Below are positions 1 to 8,206 of a stretch of DNA of 64,000 nucleotides, piece by piece (positions within the stretch are counted from its first letter, which is position 1; every line of letters starts with the position of its first letter). The position numbers and the translations under genes are program-made. The notes beneath the pieces are model-generated. The model had not been told where the DNA came from and made no database searches. It worked only from the letters and a program-made list of their open reading frames with translations. The stretch is from an uncultured Oxalobacteraceae bacterium (lineage in GTDB: Bacteria; Pseudomonadota; Gammaproteobacteria; Burkholderiales; Burkholderiaceae_D). The DNA is taken from contig CAITOF010000095.1 in the NCBI GenBank assembly GCA_903893945.1, positions 43,449 through 107,448 of the forward strand, in the 5' to 3' direction.

Positions 1-579
1 CATGTGCGCGATGAATTCATTCACGAGCTCAAGCCCAATGGCCTGGTCAAGATGGTGCTGGCGGGAGAACAGAGTGAGGTCGGCATTGAATCAACCATCG
101 TCGATTTAAGCCGACTGGCGGCGCATGGTCCTGTCCTGCTCCGACCGGGTCACATCACCAGCGGTCAGTTGGCTGCGGTGCTGGGCAGGAAACTGACTGC
201 ACCGGCAACGGGTCACGAGACGCCACGCGCTTCGGGCACGCTGGAAGCGCACTACGCCCCCCACACGCCACTGGTGGTAATTCAACCGGCGCAGCTTGAT
301 CCGGTTTTAGGGCAACTGCAACGCGCCAACAGAACAACTGCGCTTCTGACCTACGCCACACCGCCCCGCAACGACTGTGTCAGCCAGATCGATCTCTCTG
401 AGCAGGCCACCGAATATGCCTATGAACTTTATGCCAGCCTGCGAAAACTGGACATGGCCGCCGCCGACGTGATCCTTGTCGTTGCGCCGCCCGACAACGC
501 CGACTGGCACGGCGTGCACGATCGCCTGAAACGCGCTGCCCATGATTCACTGGGTGTGCTGGCCCGGTTAATAAAGTAA
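1..579 (+). CDS. Sua5-type threonylcarbamoyl-AMP synthase (5'-truncated)
   Basis: This is the C-terminal part of a Sua5/YrdC-family protein, which makes threonylcarbamoyl-AMP from threonine, bicarbonate and ATP for the t6A37 modification of ANN-decoding tRNAs. The reading frame is open from base 1, so the true start and most of the YrdC domain lie upstream of the window. About 192 residues are visible. The motifs ESTIVDLS and LLRPGHIT belong to the end of the YrdC fold, and SGTLEAHYAPHTPL is the conserved linker into the C-terminal Sua5 domain, which marks the long Sua5 form rather than the short TsaC form. The GTG at base 4 used by the ORF track is not a credible start. A small hairpin follows the stop, and the next gene is convergent. 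Confidence 0.88.
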   Translation, partial: HVRDEFIHELKPNGLVKMVLAGEQSEVGIESTIVDLSRLAAHGPVLLRPGHITSGQLAAVLGRKLTAPATGHETPRASGTLEAHYAPHTPLVVIQPAQLDPVLGQLQRANRTTALLTYATPPRNDCVSQIDLSEQATEYAYELYASLRKLDMAAADVILVVAPPDNADWHGVHDRLKRAAHDSLGVLARLIK

Positions 580-593
580 CCGGCCACGCTGTC

Positions 594-613
594 TGCCCGG
601 CGCCTATCGGGCA
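594..613 (+). terminator. Hairpin after the Sua5 gene
   Basis: A perfect 6-bp stem (TGCCCG/CGGGCA) with an 8-nt loop begins 14 nt after the stop of the upstream gene. It is followed only by ACATTT, so it is a weak candidate for an intrinsic terminator between convergent transcripts. Confidence 0.3.
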
Positions 614-617
614 ACAT

Positions 618-791
618 TTAGGCAACATTTCCCGCCACAGTCAGAATTTCCCGGGTCCTGGCAAAGGGCGGCGCATGCATGTAGATGGCGCCATTAATTT
701 TATGCAGAACGGTTGCGCAACCACCGGCAATGACTGCCACACGTTCAGGTACTTTTTCTGGCTCGATATGGTGTGTCGGGTGATCATAAAA
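618..791 (-). other. Coding-like 57-codon frame after the MFS stop
   Basis: Immediately after the TAG stop of the MFS gene, the same reading frame stays open for 57 codons and ends at TAA (618-620). It contains VAVIAGGCATVLHKINGAIY and MHAPPFARTREIL. First codon positions are purine-rich, as in real genes. There is no ATG near the beginning; the first in-frame candidates are an internal GTG (VAVIAGG) and a late ATG. I do not recognise the family. It could be the remnant of a gene once downstream of the transporter, a small gene starting at GTG, or a C-terminal extension cut off by a nonsense mutation. A shorter overlapping frame beginning with ATG in another phase is also open, so coding is not proven. 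Confidence 0.35.
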
Positions 792-2057
792 CTAGTTCTC
801 CGGCACCATAAAGGTTAGCAGGGCACCGAGGGTCATTGATGCGGCCATCATCACCATGCCGGTATCCGTGCTGTGGGTCAATTGTTTTAGCCACCCGACC
901 GAATACGGACTGACAAATCCGGCCAGATTGCCCAAGGAATTGATCAGCGCAATGCCACCAGCCGCGGCACGGCCACGCAAAATCGCCGTCGGCAAACTCC
1001 AGAACAGGGGGAATGTCGTCAACACGCCCATTGTCGCCAGCGTAAGCGAGATCATCGCCCATGTCGTATTATGCGCAAAAGCGGTACACAGTAACAGACC
1101 TGTACACCCTGCCATGGCTGGCAGGATGATGTGCCAGCGGCGCTCCTGGTGTTTATCGGCACTATGGCCGATTAAAACCATCGTCACCGCAGCGGCCAGG
1201 TACGGCACGGCAGTCAGCAGACCAATATTCAGGGTATTGCTCACGCCCGTGGATTTGATGATGGTCGGGAGCCAGAAACTGACTCCGTACAGGCCCATCA
1301 CAAAGCAGAAATAAATTAATGCCATGTGCCAGACCACCCTGGACCTTACGACATCCCTGAATCCGGATTCGGGTTTATGCAGGTTATCTTCTCGAACCAG
1401 ATCAGTCAGCAGCTGCTTCCCGGTTGGACATAACCAGTCTGCATCACTTATGCCATTATCGAGAAACAAAAAGACCACCCCGCCCAGAATGAGCGAAGGA
1501 ATGGCTTCAATCAGAAACATCCATTGCCATCCGGCCAACCCGGCCACACCGGGCATCGTGTTCATGATCCATCCGGATAAAGGACCACCGACGATGCCTG
1601 ATACCGCCACAGCGGTCATGAACATCGCAGTAATTTTTCCGCGACGTCGCGCCGGATACCAGTAAGTAAGATACAGGATCACACCCGGGAAAAAACCTGC
1701 TTCGGCAACGCCCAACAAGAACCGCATTGCATAAAATGAGGCGGGAGTATTTACAAAAATCATGGCCGCCGAAATGATTCCCCAACTGACCATGATACGG
1801 GCAATCCAGAGCCGCGCGCCAACCCGGTGTAAAATGATATTGCTCGGCACTTCAAACAGAAAATATCCAATAAAGAAGATCCCCGCTCCGAGCCCGTAGA
1901 CCGTCTCACTGAAACCCAGATCTGCCAGCATCTGAAGTTTGGCAAAGCCGACATTCACCCGATCCAGATACGAAGCGACAAAGCACAGGAACAGGATCGG
2001 CAGAAGGCGTCTTGTCACTTTTCTATAGGTAATTTTTTCAAACTCGGTATCGGTCAT
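792..2057 (-). CDS. MFS transporter, anion:cation symporter (ACS) family
   Basis: This 421-residue inner-membrane protein has about 12 hydrophobic segments and the normal length for the family. The N-terminal stretch with LDRVNVGFA in the first transmembrane region and the loop motif YPARRRGK are typical of the ACS branch of the major facilitator superfamily, which imports organic anions such as tartrate, glucarate, phthalate or hydroxyphenylacetate by proton symport. The substrate cannot be told from sequence. The start at ATG 2057 gives the usual short hydrophilic N-terminus. No catabolic gene lies beside it within the window, only the unexplained open frame downstream (618-791), so a specific pathway cannot be inferred. 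Confidence 0.85.
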   Translation of the reverse strand: MTDTEFEKITYRKVTRRLLPILFLCFVASYLDRVNVGFAKLQMLADLGFSETVYGLGAGIFFIGYFLFEVPSNIILHRVGARLWIARIMVSWGIISAAMIFVNTPASFYAMRFLLGVAEAGFFPGVILYLTYWYPARRRGKITAMFMTAVAVSGIVGGPLSGWIMNTMPGVAGLAGWQWMFLIEAIPSLILGGVVFLFLDNGISDADWLCPTGKQLLTDLVREDNLHKPESGFRDVVRSRVVWHMALIYFCFVMGLYGVSFWLPTIIKSTGVSNTLNIGLLTAVPYLAAAVTMVLIGHSADKHQERRWHIILPAMAGCTGLLLCTAFAHNTTWAMISLTLATMGVLTTFPLFWSLPTAILRGRAAAGGIALINSLGNLAGFVSPYSVGWLKQLTHSTDTGMVMMAASMTLGALLTFMVPEN

Positions 2058-2203
2058 GATTTATTTGGAATTGTTTAAAAATTAAGTTCAACAGAAATCA
2101 GCGAACCGGTCACAGGCCCTGATAGTGCGTTACAAATCTGATGTCAACCAGAGCGGCCATTTGCCGTTAGAATCTTATGCACTTTTTGGATCAGGAACTG
2201 AAC

Positions 2204-2713
2204 ATGAAACACGTCTTTTTATTGGCACTCATCGCTACCCTGCCTTTGGTCGGGCTGGCACAGGAACAGGTGCCGCTGCAGGATGGGCCTGTGCAGGCGC
2301 CCATGGCCGCACCTGCCGCCAATGTCCCTGTGGGTGACCAGGGTTATTATGGTCAGGTGGATCTTGCAAATAATGCGCCACCGCCCGTTATTTATTCAAC
2401 ACCGGTGGTGGTCCAGCCAGCGCCGCAGGGTGCCTACTATCCCCCGGTCTATCTGCGCGTGCCACCCGGTTATTATCAGAACTGGCCTCAATACTGCGGC
2501 TTTTATAATGCCTGTTATTACCCGGTATTTTTCGTTCAGGATGTCTGGTATCTCAATGTTTACGCGCCCTGGTACCGCCGCTATTACCCCTACGGACGTC
2601 CGGGATTTGTCGCGTCAGTTTATTTCAATCCCCATTATGGCGGATACCGCGGCGGATATGGCTATACCCCGCGTGGTTACGGCCCCCGCCGTGAATTTGA
2701 GCAGCGTCGCTGA
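2204..2713 (+). CDS. Secreted Tyr/Pro/Gly-rich protein of unknown function
   Basis: The product has about 169 residues and begins with a clear signal peptide (MKHVFLLALIATLPLVGLAQ). I chose ATG 2204 rather than the track's ATG 2177 because it starts the signal peptide directly and has CAGGAA just upstream. The mature part is low in complexity: a Pro/Ala/Gln stretch, then many Tyr and Pro residues (YYPPVYLRVPPGYY), and a Gly/Tyr/Arg tail (YRGGYGYTPRGYGP). Two Cys lie near the middle (YCGFYNACYY). It is probably an exported or envelope-associated protein. No enzyme motif is visible. It stands alone, convergent with the flavin reductase gene. Confidence 0.7.
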   Translation: MKHVFLLALIATLPLVGLAQEQVPLQDGPVQAPMAAPAANVPVGDQGYYGQVDLANNAPPPVIYSTPVVVQPAPQGAYYPPVYLRVPPGYYQNWPQYCGFYNACYYPVFFVQDVWYLNVYAPWYRRYYPYGRPGFVASVYFNPHYGGYRGGYGYTPRGYGPRREFEQRR

Positions 2714-2722
2714 GCAACAGAG

Positions 2723-2745
2723 ATGCCGGCCAAAATGGCTGGCAT
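2723..2745. terminator. Hairpin between convergent genes
   Basis: ATGCCGGCC and GGCTGGCAT form a 9-bp stem with one G-U pair and an AAAAT loop. It lies between the ends of two convergent genes. No T-run follows on either side, so its role as a terminator is only suggested by position. Confidence 0.35.
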
Positions 2746-2763
2746 GTTGGCTCAACGGGCAGA

Positions 2764-3255
2764 TTAATCACTGCCCAACAGTTGCCCACCATGGTAAAGG
2801 AGCGGCGCGCCTGGTGTAAATTCACATTTTTCCACTGCACCAACGAAAATGATATGGTCCCCTTCGGGATAACGGCGCCGGTTGCTGCATTCAAACCAGG
2901 CGATTGCACCGGCAATGACGGGATATCCGTTTGGTGACAGGCTGTATTCAATTCCCTGAAACCGGTCTTTGCCCGATGCTGAAAACTGGTCTGCAACGGA
3001 CTTCTGGTTCGCTGCCAGCACATTAACGACATAATGCGAATTAACGGTAAATAATGGCAGGGTCGATGAGACGTCAGACAGGCTCCAGAGAATTAACGGT
3101 GGATCCAGCGACACGGAATTGAATGAACTGGCCGTAATACCCCAAAAATTACCGTTGGGCATTCTGGTGGTAATAACCGTGACCCCCGTGGCAAATTGCG
3201 ACAACGCGCCTTTGAAATGCGATGGGTCAATGACATGCGGTGGTGATTTTTTCAT
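2764..3255 (-). CDS. Flavin reductase-like FMN-binding protein
   Basis: The 163-residue protein matches the flavin reductase domain: FATGVTVITTRMPNG near residue 22, GITASSFNSVSLDPPLILWS, and a C-terminal segment ending in a conserved YHGGQL-type motif. Family members are split-barrel proteins that bind FMN and use NAD(P)H to supply reduced flavin to a two-component monooxygenase, or act as flavoproteins themselves. No monooxygenase gene is adjacent. The start codon lies 5 nt after the stop of mksB, so it is probably transcribed with the condensin operon, an unexpected pairing. Length is normal for the family. The physiological partner is unknown. Confidence 0.85.
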   Translation of the reverse strand: MKKSPPHVIDPSHFKGALSQFATGVTVITTRMPNGNFWGITASSFNSVSLDPPLILWSLSDVSSTLPLFTVNSHYVVNVLAANQKSVADQFSASGKDRFQGIEYSLSPNGYPVIAGAIAWFECSNRRRYPEGDHIIFVGAVEKCEFTPGAPLLYHGGQLLGSD

Positions 3256-3260
3256 TTGGT

Positions 3261-6095
3261 TTATACCGTCGAATTTTTATCGGCACGGCGTTGCAGGACA
3301 AAAATCGGTTGAGCCCATTCCGCCTCTTTTTTCTTTTTGCTGGTAATTAAGGTTAATTCTGACGGATCATACACATCCGTATTATGCGTCAATGGTGTGG
3401 TCATCAGATATTGTGCATCAGTGTTTTTCAGGAATTCACCCACTAGCTGAATATTACGAATGTCCAGATGGGCAAACGGCTCATCGATAAACACAAAGCC
3501 ACCACTACCGTCTTCGGACTTCAGCAGGCCTATCAATAATATCAGCGATTTCATGACCTGTTGACCACCGGATGCCTCTCCATCGTTCATGCCTATGATA
3601 CCTTTGCCATCAAATTTGAAGCGCACATGCAATCCGGCCTGGGCAAGCTGTATGTCGTCGTTCTCCAGTCGGACCGGATCGGCATGGACCTCAATGCCTG
3701 CCAGTTCGCCAAGCTGTTTGATATTTTTGGCGTATATTTTTATGGTATACCGAAGTCGCTCAATATAAGCGCCGCGCGCGTTCGAGGTCGCTTCCTTGGC
3801 GCGATTATTCTGGTAACGACGCTCCTCGGTTTCAGCCTGTTGGCCCGTCAGTTGATGATGCAGGCGATGGTGCTGATCCACCACAGTCGCATCCGTTTCC
3901 CACTCTTCGCCGGAAATATCCTGATCGATACTCTTTATACGCAATTCAACCTGGCGTGAATTTTCATATCGCTCCACCAGACCATCCAGATAACTTTCCT
4001 TGCGCCACCCGGCGGGCAATTTGCTCCAGCCATGACGGCTGTCTTTCAGCACCTGCGCCTGAGTGCTGCGTTCCTGCGCCAGGCGCTGCTCATTGTCACG
4101 GTTTTGCTGCTCCGACATCGACAGATGCTTCTGCGCTTCCTGCCACGCTATTTCAGAGCGCGTCTTGCTTACCGTGGCCTGTTTTAGAAGATCACCCAAT
4201 TCACCCAGTCGACCGCCGACTTCAGTGCGCAATTTTCTGAGCGGCTCAACATTGCGGCTCGCCTCCGCAAATTCATCGCGTCGTGCATGCAATTCCTTGG
4301 CTGCATCGACACCGGCCAGGCGGGTTTTCAGGTCACTGACACTGCCAGCCAGTTTGCTGATATCCAGCGTCAGTTGGTCTTCCTGCTGTTCCAGCCTGGG
4401 CAAGCTGGCCTGCAGCGCTTCCAGACGCTGCGTGCGCCCGGCCTGACCGAATCGGTAGCGCGCCACCTCGACGAACAGCGAACGACCGCCACGACGTTCA
4501 GAATGGAATGCTTCAGGAGTAATCCATTCTTCGGATCCGGATAATTTCATTCCCTCCGCGATGCTGTCAACGCGCTGTATCCGTTTTAACTGGTCGATCA
4601 ACCACGATGGGACGGGTGCGCTGAACCTGACCACCGCAAACAGACTGGCATCCTGTTTCGCGTTCACTTTCGGCGCACTGATGCGCTCCGGAACAATGAA
4701 GTGCGGATAGCGCAGCCGCTCGGCAACCCTGAAAGCGGCTGAGGCGTCCTGCGATTTTTCCAGCAGCATTACGTAGGAAAAGCCTTTCAGCACACCTTCA
4801 ACAGCGCCCTGCCAGCGCGGATCAATGACATCCACCACATCGGCCAGCATCACATGGTGGATGTTATCCTCGGTCAACGCGCGGCGCATACTGCGCACAT
4901 GTTCAGGATCAGGTACGCCCGTCTTATTTTGCAGCGCGTCAATAGTCGCCTGCTGTTCGGCAATTTTTTCGCTGAGCTCGGTGCGTCGCTGTTTTTGCTG
5001 TGCCAGCAGGGCCTCCTGCTGCTCCAGTTGCCGGGTGGTTTCAGCGATATCGGCGCCCGATTCGGCAGCCAGCTTTTCCAGACGCTGCTTCTGTTCCAGG
5101 AGATTTTCCTGCGGTTTTAATTGCACATTAATGTCGGACAAGCGCTTCTGCAGCTCTTTTTCTTCCAGTTCCAGGGTACCTTCGTGTTTCAGGTTATCCG
5201 TAAATTGTCGCGCCTTTTCGGCAAGTTCGGTCCGCTGTCCGCTCAACTGCTGGTCCTGCAGCTGAAGATTTCTTTTCGCCGCGCGCAGACTTTGACTCAC
5301 TGCCAGAAACTGCTTGCGGGTCTCCAGATACTGCAGGCTGGGCAGAATCTGCTCGAGCAGATCACGCCGCTCACGCGTCTTGTTTTCCCATTGGTGATAA
5401 TTGGCGACCCGCAGACGCAAGCCCTCCAGATTGGTCTTGGCTATTTCCAGTTCGGCTTCAAATTGCTGAAGCTCGATTTCAGTATCGTTCTGATGGCGTT
5501 TGGCCTCATCGTAGGCATCCAGCACTTCCTTGTCGCCAAAAACCTGAAACACCAGATCAAGCAGTTGCCGTGGCGCGTATTCGCACAGCTTGTCGGTTTC
5601 ACCCTGTTCCAGGGCCAGTACTTTCGCCATGGCAGGCGACAACCCTGCATTGGCCAGACGTTTGCGATAGGTTTCAACCCCCAGCCAATCGGTTGCGTCT
5701 ATCACTTCTTCCACTTCGACACTACCGGGTCGCATCAGATACTGGCGCTTCCAGTCACCACCATTTTTCTGGATCTGGCATATCAGCGTCACTTCATCTT
5801 CACTGAAAAATCCTGAAGACCGGAACGGACGGTTGGATAGTTGCCGACCCACTGGCTTATTGTCCACCACTGCGCGTAGCCATGCGATGGGCTGACCGGA
5901 ATGGCGTGCATAATGTTTGTAGGTCCGTCCCATCGAACAATCCAGCCCAAACAGGGTACGCAGTGCATCAAGCAGGGTTGTTTTACCCGATCCGTTTTGT
6001 CCCGATATGGTGATGATTTTTGCGTCCAGCGGAATATTTTTGATACGTTGCCAATAGTCCCAATGCACGAGTTCCAGCGATTTTATATGAAACAT
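3261..6095 (-). CDS. mksB: MksB, SMC-like ATPase of a MukBEF-related condensin
   Basis: This 944-residue protein has the full SMC layout. The N-terminal head holds the Walker A motif GQNGSGKT at residues 32-39. A coiled coil rich in Gln, Glu and Leu runs from about 195 to 390. A globular hinge covers about 395-560 (includes WQGAVEGVLKGFSYVMLLEK). A returning coiled coil follows, and the C-terminal head has the signature GEASGGQQ and Walker B GGFVFIDEP. It is much shorter than E. coli MukB (about 1,490 residues) and matches the short-armed MksB group. With MksE and MksF it should form an ATP-driven DNA-looping complex. It starts 4 nt after mksE and ends 5 nt before a flavin reductase gene. The family is clear; the choice between a chromosomal condensin and a Wadjet-like role rests on the missing JetD gene. 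Confidence 0.82.
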   Translation of the reverse strand: MFHIKSLELVHWDYWQRIKNIPLDAKIITISGQNGSGKTTLLDALRTLFGLDCSMGRTYKHYARHSGQPIAWLRAVVDNKPVGRQLSNRPFRSSGFFSEDEVTLICQIQKNGGDWKRQYLMRPGSVEVEEVIDATDWLGVETYRKRLANAGLSPAMAKVLALEQGETDKLCEYAPRQLLDLVFQVFGDKEVLDAYDEAKRHQNDTEIELQQFEAELEIAKTNLEGLRLRVANYHQWENKTRERRDLLEQILPSLQYLETRKQFLAVSQSLRAAKRNLQLQDQQLSGQRTELAEKARQFTDNLKHEGTLELEEKELQKRLSDINVQLKPQENLLEQKQRLEKLAAESGADIAETTRQLEQQEALLAQQKQRRTELSEKIAEQQATIDALQNKTGVPDPEHVRSMRRALTEDNIHHVMLADVVDVIDPRWQGAVEGVLKGFSYVMLLEKSQDASAAFRVAERLRYPHFIVPERISAPKVNAKQDASLFAVVRFSAPVPSWLIDQLKRIQRVDSIAEGMKLSGSEEWITPEAFHSERRGGRSLFVEVARYRFGQAGRTQRLEALQASLPRLEQQEDQLTLDISKLAGSVSDLKTRLAGVDAAKELHARRDEFAEASRNVEPLRKLRTEVGGRLGELGDLLKQATVSKTRSEIAWQEAQKHLSMSEQQNRDNEQRLAQERSTQAQVLKDSRHGWSKLPAGWRKESYLDGLVERYENSRQVELRIKSIDQDISGEEWETDATVVDQHHRLHHQLTGQQAETEERRYQNNRAKEATSNARGAYIERLRYTIKIYAKNIKQLGELAGIEVHADPVRLENDDIQLAQAGLHVRFKFDGKGIIGMNDGEASGGQQVMKSLILLIGLLKSEDGSGGFVFIDEPFAHLDIRNIQLVGEFLKNTDAQYLMTTPLTHNTDVYDPSELTLITSKKKKEAEWAQPIFVLQRRADKNSTV

Positions 6096-6099
6096 GATT

Positions 6100-6741
6100 T
6101 TATTCTTGGTTTGTTATTGGATTCAGTTTAAATATGTCCGCCAGAGCGCCGTTGATGATACGTTCCTTCAGCGCGTCGGTATCCATCATCAGGTCAAGCA
6201 GCGGACCTTCGCAGATCAGATCGCCGCGTCGCTCGATAAATCCCAATCGATTCAGACTGCCCAGGTTCATATCCATTTTGGTTTTCTTCCCAAGCTTGTC
6301 GCCAAAGTCACTTAACAGCGCCTTATAGGAAATTCCCATCGAGGCTTCGGCGGCGCGCGGCATCGGCTTTTCCTTGCCAAACATTTCGCTCTGATCCTGT
6401 TCACCCAGCAGATGCAGTGATTGCCGTTCCCGTTTGGGCAGGATAATCAGCGCCCACAAAACAACCAGCAGGGCAACCCCGTCGCGTGCCAGGCCAAAAT
6501 TATTGTTCTGCCAGGTATCACGCGCGCCAAATACTTTGGATTCCACGTCGCGTATCAACGCCAGCGTGACATGATCCGCATAGACGTTATCAACGAACTT
6601 CATGCCGCAGGCAAGCAGTCGTGCATCGACATCCGCGCGAAACAGTTCATCGGTCAGTGCACGCTTGACCAGCTTGTCTTCACGTTTTAACGTCTGGTGC
6701 GTAATCAGTCGTGCGATCAGTTGTTGGGATTCTTGGTTCAT
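6100..6741 (-). CDS. mksE: MksE, MukE-like accessory subunit of the condensin
   Basis: The 213-residue product lies between mksF and mksB with 2 and 4 nt spacing, the standard place for the MukE/JetB-type subunit. The sequence agrees with a tandem winged-helix protein. It is mainly alpha-helical, and the C-terminal half has MNLGSLNRLGFIERRGDLI, which reads like a winged-helix recognition segment followed by a beta wing. In related complexes this dimeric subunit binds the kleisin MksF and helps regulate DNA and ATPase activity of the SMC. There is a hydrophobic stretch around VALLVVLWALIILPKRER, which may be a buried core helix rather than a membrane segment. Direct similarity is weak by eye; the call leans on position and size. 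Confidence 0.7.
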   Translation of the reverse strand: MNQESQQLIARLITHQTLKREDKLVKRALTDELFRADVDARLLACGMKFVDNVYADHVTLALIRDVESKVFGARDTWQNNNFGLARDGVALLVVLWALIILPKRERQSLHLLGEQDQSEMFGKEKPMPRAAEASMGISYKALLSDFGDKLGKKTKMDMNLGSLNRLGFIERRGDLICEGPLLDLMMDTDALKERIINGALADIFKLNPITNQE

Positions 6742-6743
6742 TG

Positions 6744-8078
6744 TCAGTTATTATTAAAATTGGTCAATTTTGCGTCCGACAGGGCGGCCACGGTGCTGTC
6801 GTCGACCTGTTTCAGGTTATCCGTCAGGGTGAATTGCAAGGGCAACCCGGACAAACGTGCTGTCGCACCCTGCAGGCTGGATTGGTCCTGGTCGCCGATT
6901 AACGGCAGCAGGGAAGCCCGATACGAAGCGATCGCGAAACTGTTCGGCAACAAGACCCTGGCAATGTCGACACCGTCCGGCAGACCAGGTGCTGCCGAAA
7001 CAGTCTGCGCCGTGTCAAGTAACGATACCAGCCAGGTATCCAGTTGTGTGTACAGCACCGCGTCATCCTGTAGCTGAAACTCGGTATCGCTACCGGTCGG
7101 CAGCTGGAAATTCTGGTTCTGACGCTCTGCAAACAGTTCGGCTTCGGCGACATCAATCATTTCAGCCGGTGTGGCGAATAACGGGGTGACCGGTATATCG
7201 ATGGCATCATCAGCCAGCGACGCGATATCGGGATGGGCCATCAGCCAGCTCTTGATATCGGTGGTTGATAAACCCGACTGGCCCAAATGCACGCGCTGCC
7301 GTTCGACCTGATTCAATGCGCGCGAAAACATGCCCTGCATATTCAGCAAGGCACTTTGTGCCCGACCTATGGCCTGGGCGGTGCGTTGTGTCAACGGGTC
7401 GGCGTTGCCATCTCGGGTAATCGAGTAAATGATCCGGGTACCTTTTTCAACCCAGTCGCAGGCATTATTCCATTTGCTCTGCGAAGCACGTAACCGGTAC
7501 TCCGAGCCTGACGCAATTGCATCTCGAAATTCGTCAGTCAGTTCAATTAACCGGCCCAGCAAATGCTGCAGCTGCTCAACTGTCACGCCGCCCAGCGCCT
7601 GTGCACCGGCCACCTGGGTCAGCAGAAAGCCCATGTCCGCCTGATCGGTATCCGTATCGGTCACGAATAAACCATCTAGTGCCGACAGGACGTTGCGTGC
7701 CAGAGGAGCGACCCGGTAGAGCGAGGTGCTGGTTTCCCAGATCAGCAACTGATGCTGGCGCAAGCGTGCCAGCACCGTTTCCAGACTGTCTGGCTGGAGA
7801 TAGGCCAGTTTGGCGTTGATGTCCGCCCGGCTGAAACTGGACGATTCGGTGTCACCGGCCAGCTCGCGCAATACCAGCAAACGTATCAGTACACTGTCAA
7901 ATCCGCCGTGGAACAGCGCAGTGAATGCCTGGATGACAGGTTGAGATCGTTTTAATTGGTAAACCTGTTCGATATCATCGAATGCAACGTCAGGCTTGAA
8001 GTAGGCTTGAAGCGAACTGCTTTGATCGTCGGGTTCCTGGTTTTCGTGGGAAATGGGTCCATTTTGCATGGACAGCAT
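6744..8078 (-). CDS. mksF: MksF, kleisin-like subunit of the condensin
   Basis: The 444-residue first gene of the operon is in the place of the kleisin subunit MukF/MksF/JetA, which bridges the SMC heads. The N-terminal part (about 25-120) looks like a winged-helix region, with VLIRLLVLRELAGD and helices ending in a wing (LIWETSTSLYRVAPLAR). The middle is helical, and the C-terminal third is acidic and Gln/Asn-rich, consistent with a linker. Two in-frame ATGs (8078 and 8069) are possible starts and neither has a strong ribosome-binding site. A 128-nt gap separates it from the upstream diguanylate cyclase gene, so the operon promoter may lie there. Assignment depends largely on synteny. Confidence 0.7.
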   Translation of the reverse strand: MLSMQNGPISHENQEPDDQSSSLQAYFKPDVAFDDIEQVYQLKRSQPVIQAFTALFHGGFDSVLIRLLVLRELAGDTESSSFSRADINAKLAYLQPDSLETVLARLRQHQLLIWETSTSLYRVAPLARNVLSALDGLFVTDTDTDQADMGFLLTQVAGAQALGGVTVEQLQHLLGRLIELTDEFRDAIASGSEYRLRASQSKWNNACDWVEKGTRIIYSITRDGNADPLTQRTAQAIGRAQSALLNMQGMFSRALNQVERQRVHLGQSGLSTTDIKSWLMAHPDIASLADDAIDIPVTPLFATPAEMIDVAEAELFAERQNQNFQLPTGSDTEFQLQDDAVLYTQLDTWLVSLLDTAQTVSAAPGLPDGVDIARVLLPNSFAIASYRASLLPLIGDQDQSSLQGATARLSGLPLQFTLTDNLKQVDDSTVAALSDAKLTNFNNN

Positions 8079-8206
8079 TTTAACCCAGAAACAGCCCTAC
8101 AGCAGCAGCCAGCACCGTTTCGCGATGAGCCGCCCCGCTGTGCTTTTCGCCATGACTGGCGTGTACCTCAGAGAATTGCAATATTATTCACATAACCGGT
8201 TGGACA

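Noticed and set aside
5121-5816. A 231-residue plus-strand ORF
   Set aside because: It is a shadow of the mksB coiled-coil coding region; the opposite strand has full SMC motifs.
3261-8078. A complete Wadjet (JetABCD) plasmid-defence system
   Set aside because: No JetD/TOPRIM-like gene is present on either side; the gene downstream of the SMC gene encodes a flavin reductase. The three genes are better called mksFEB.
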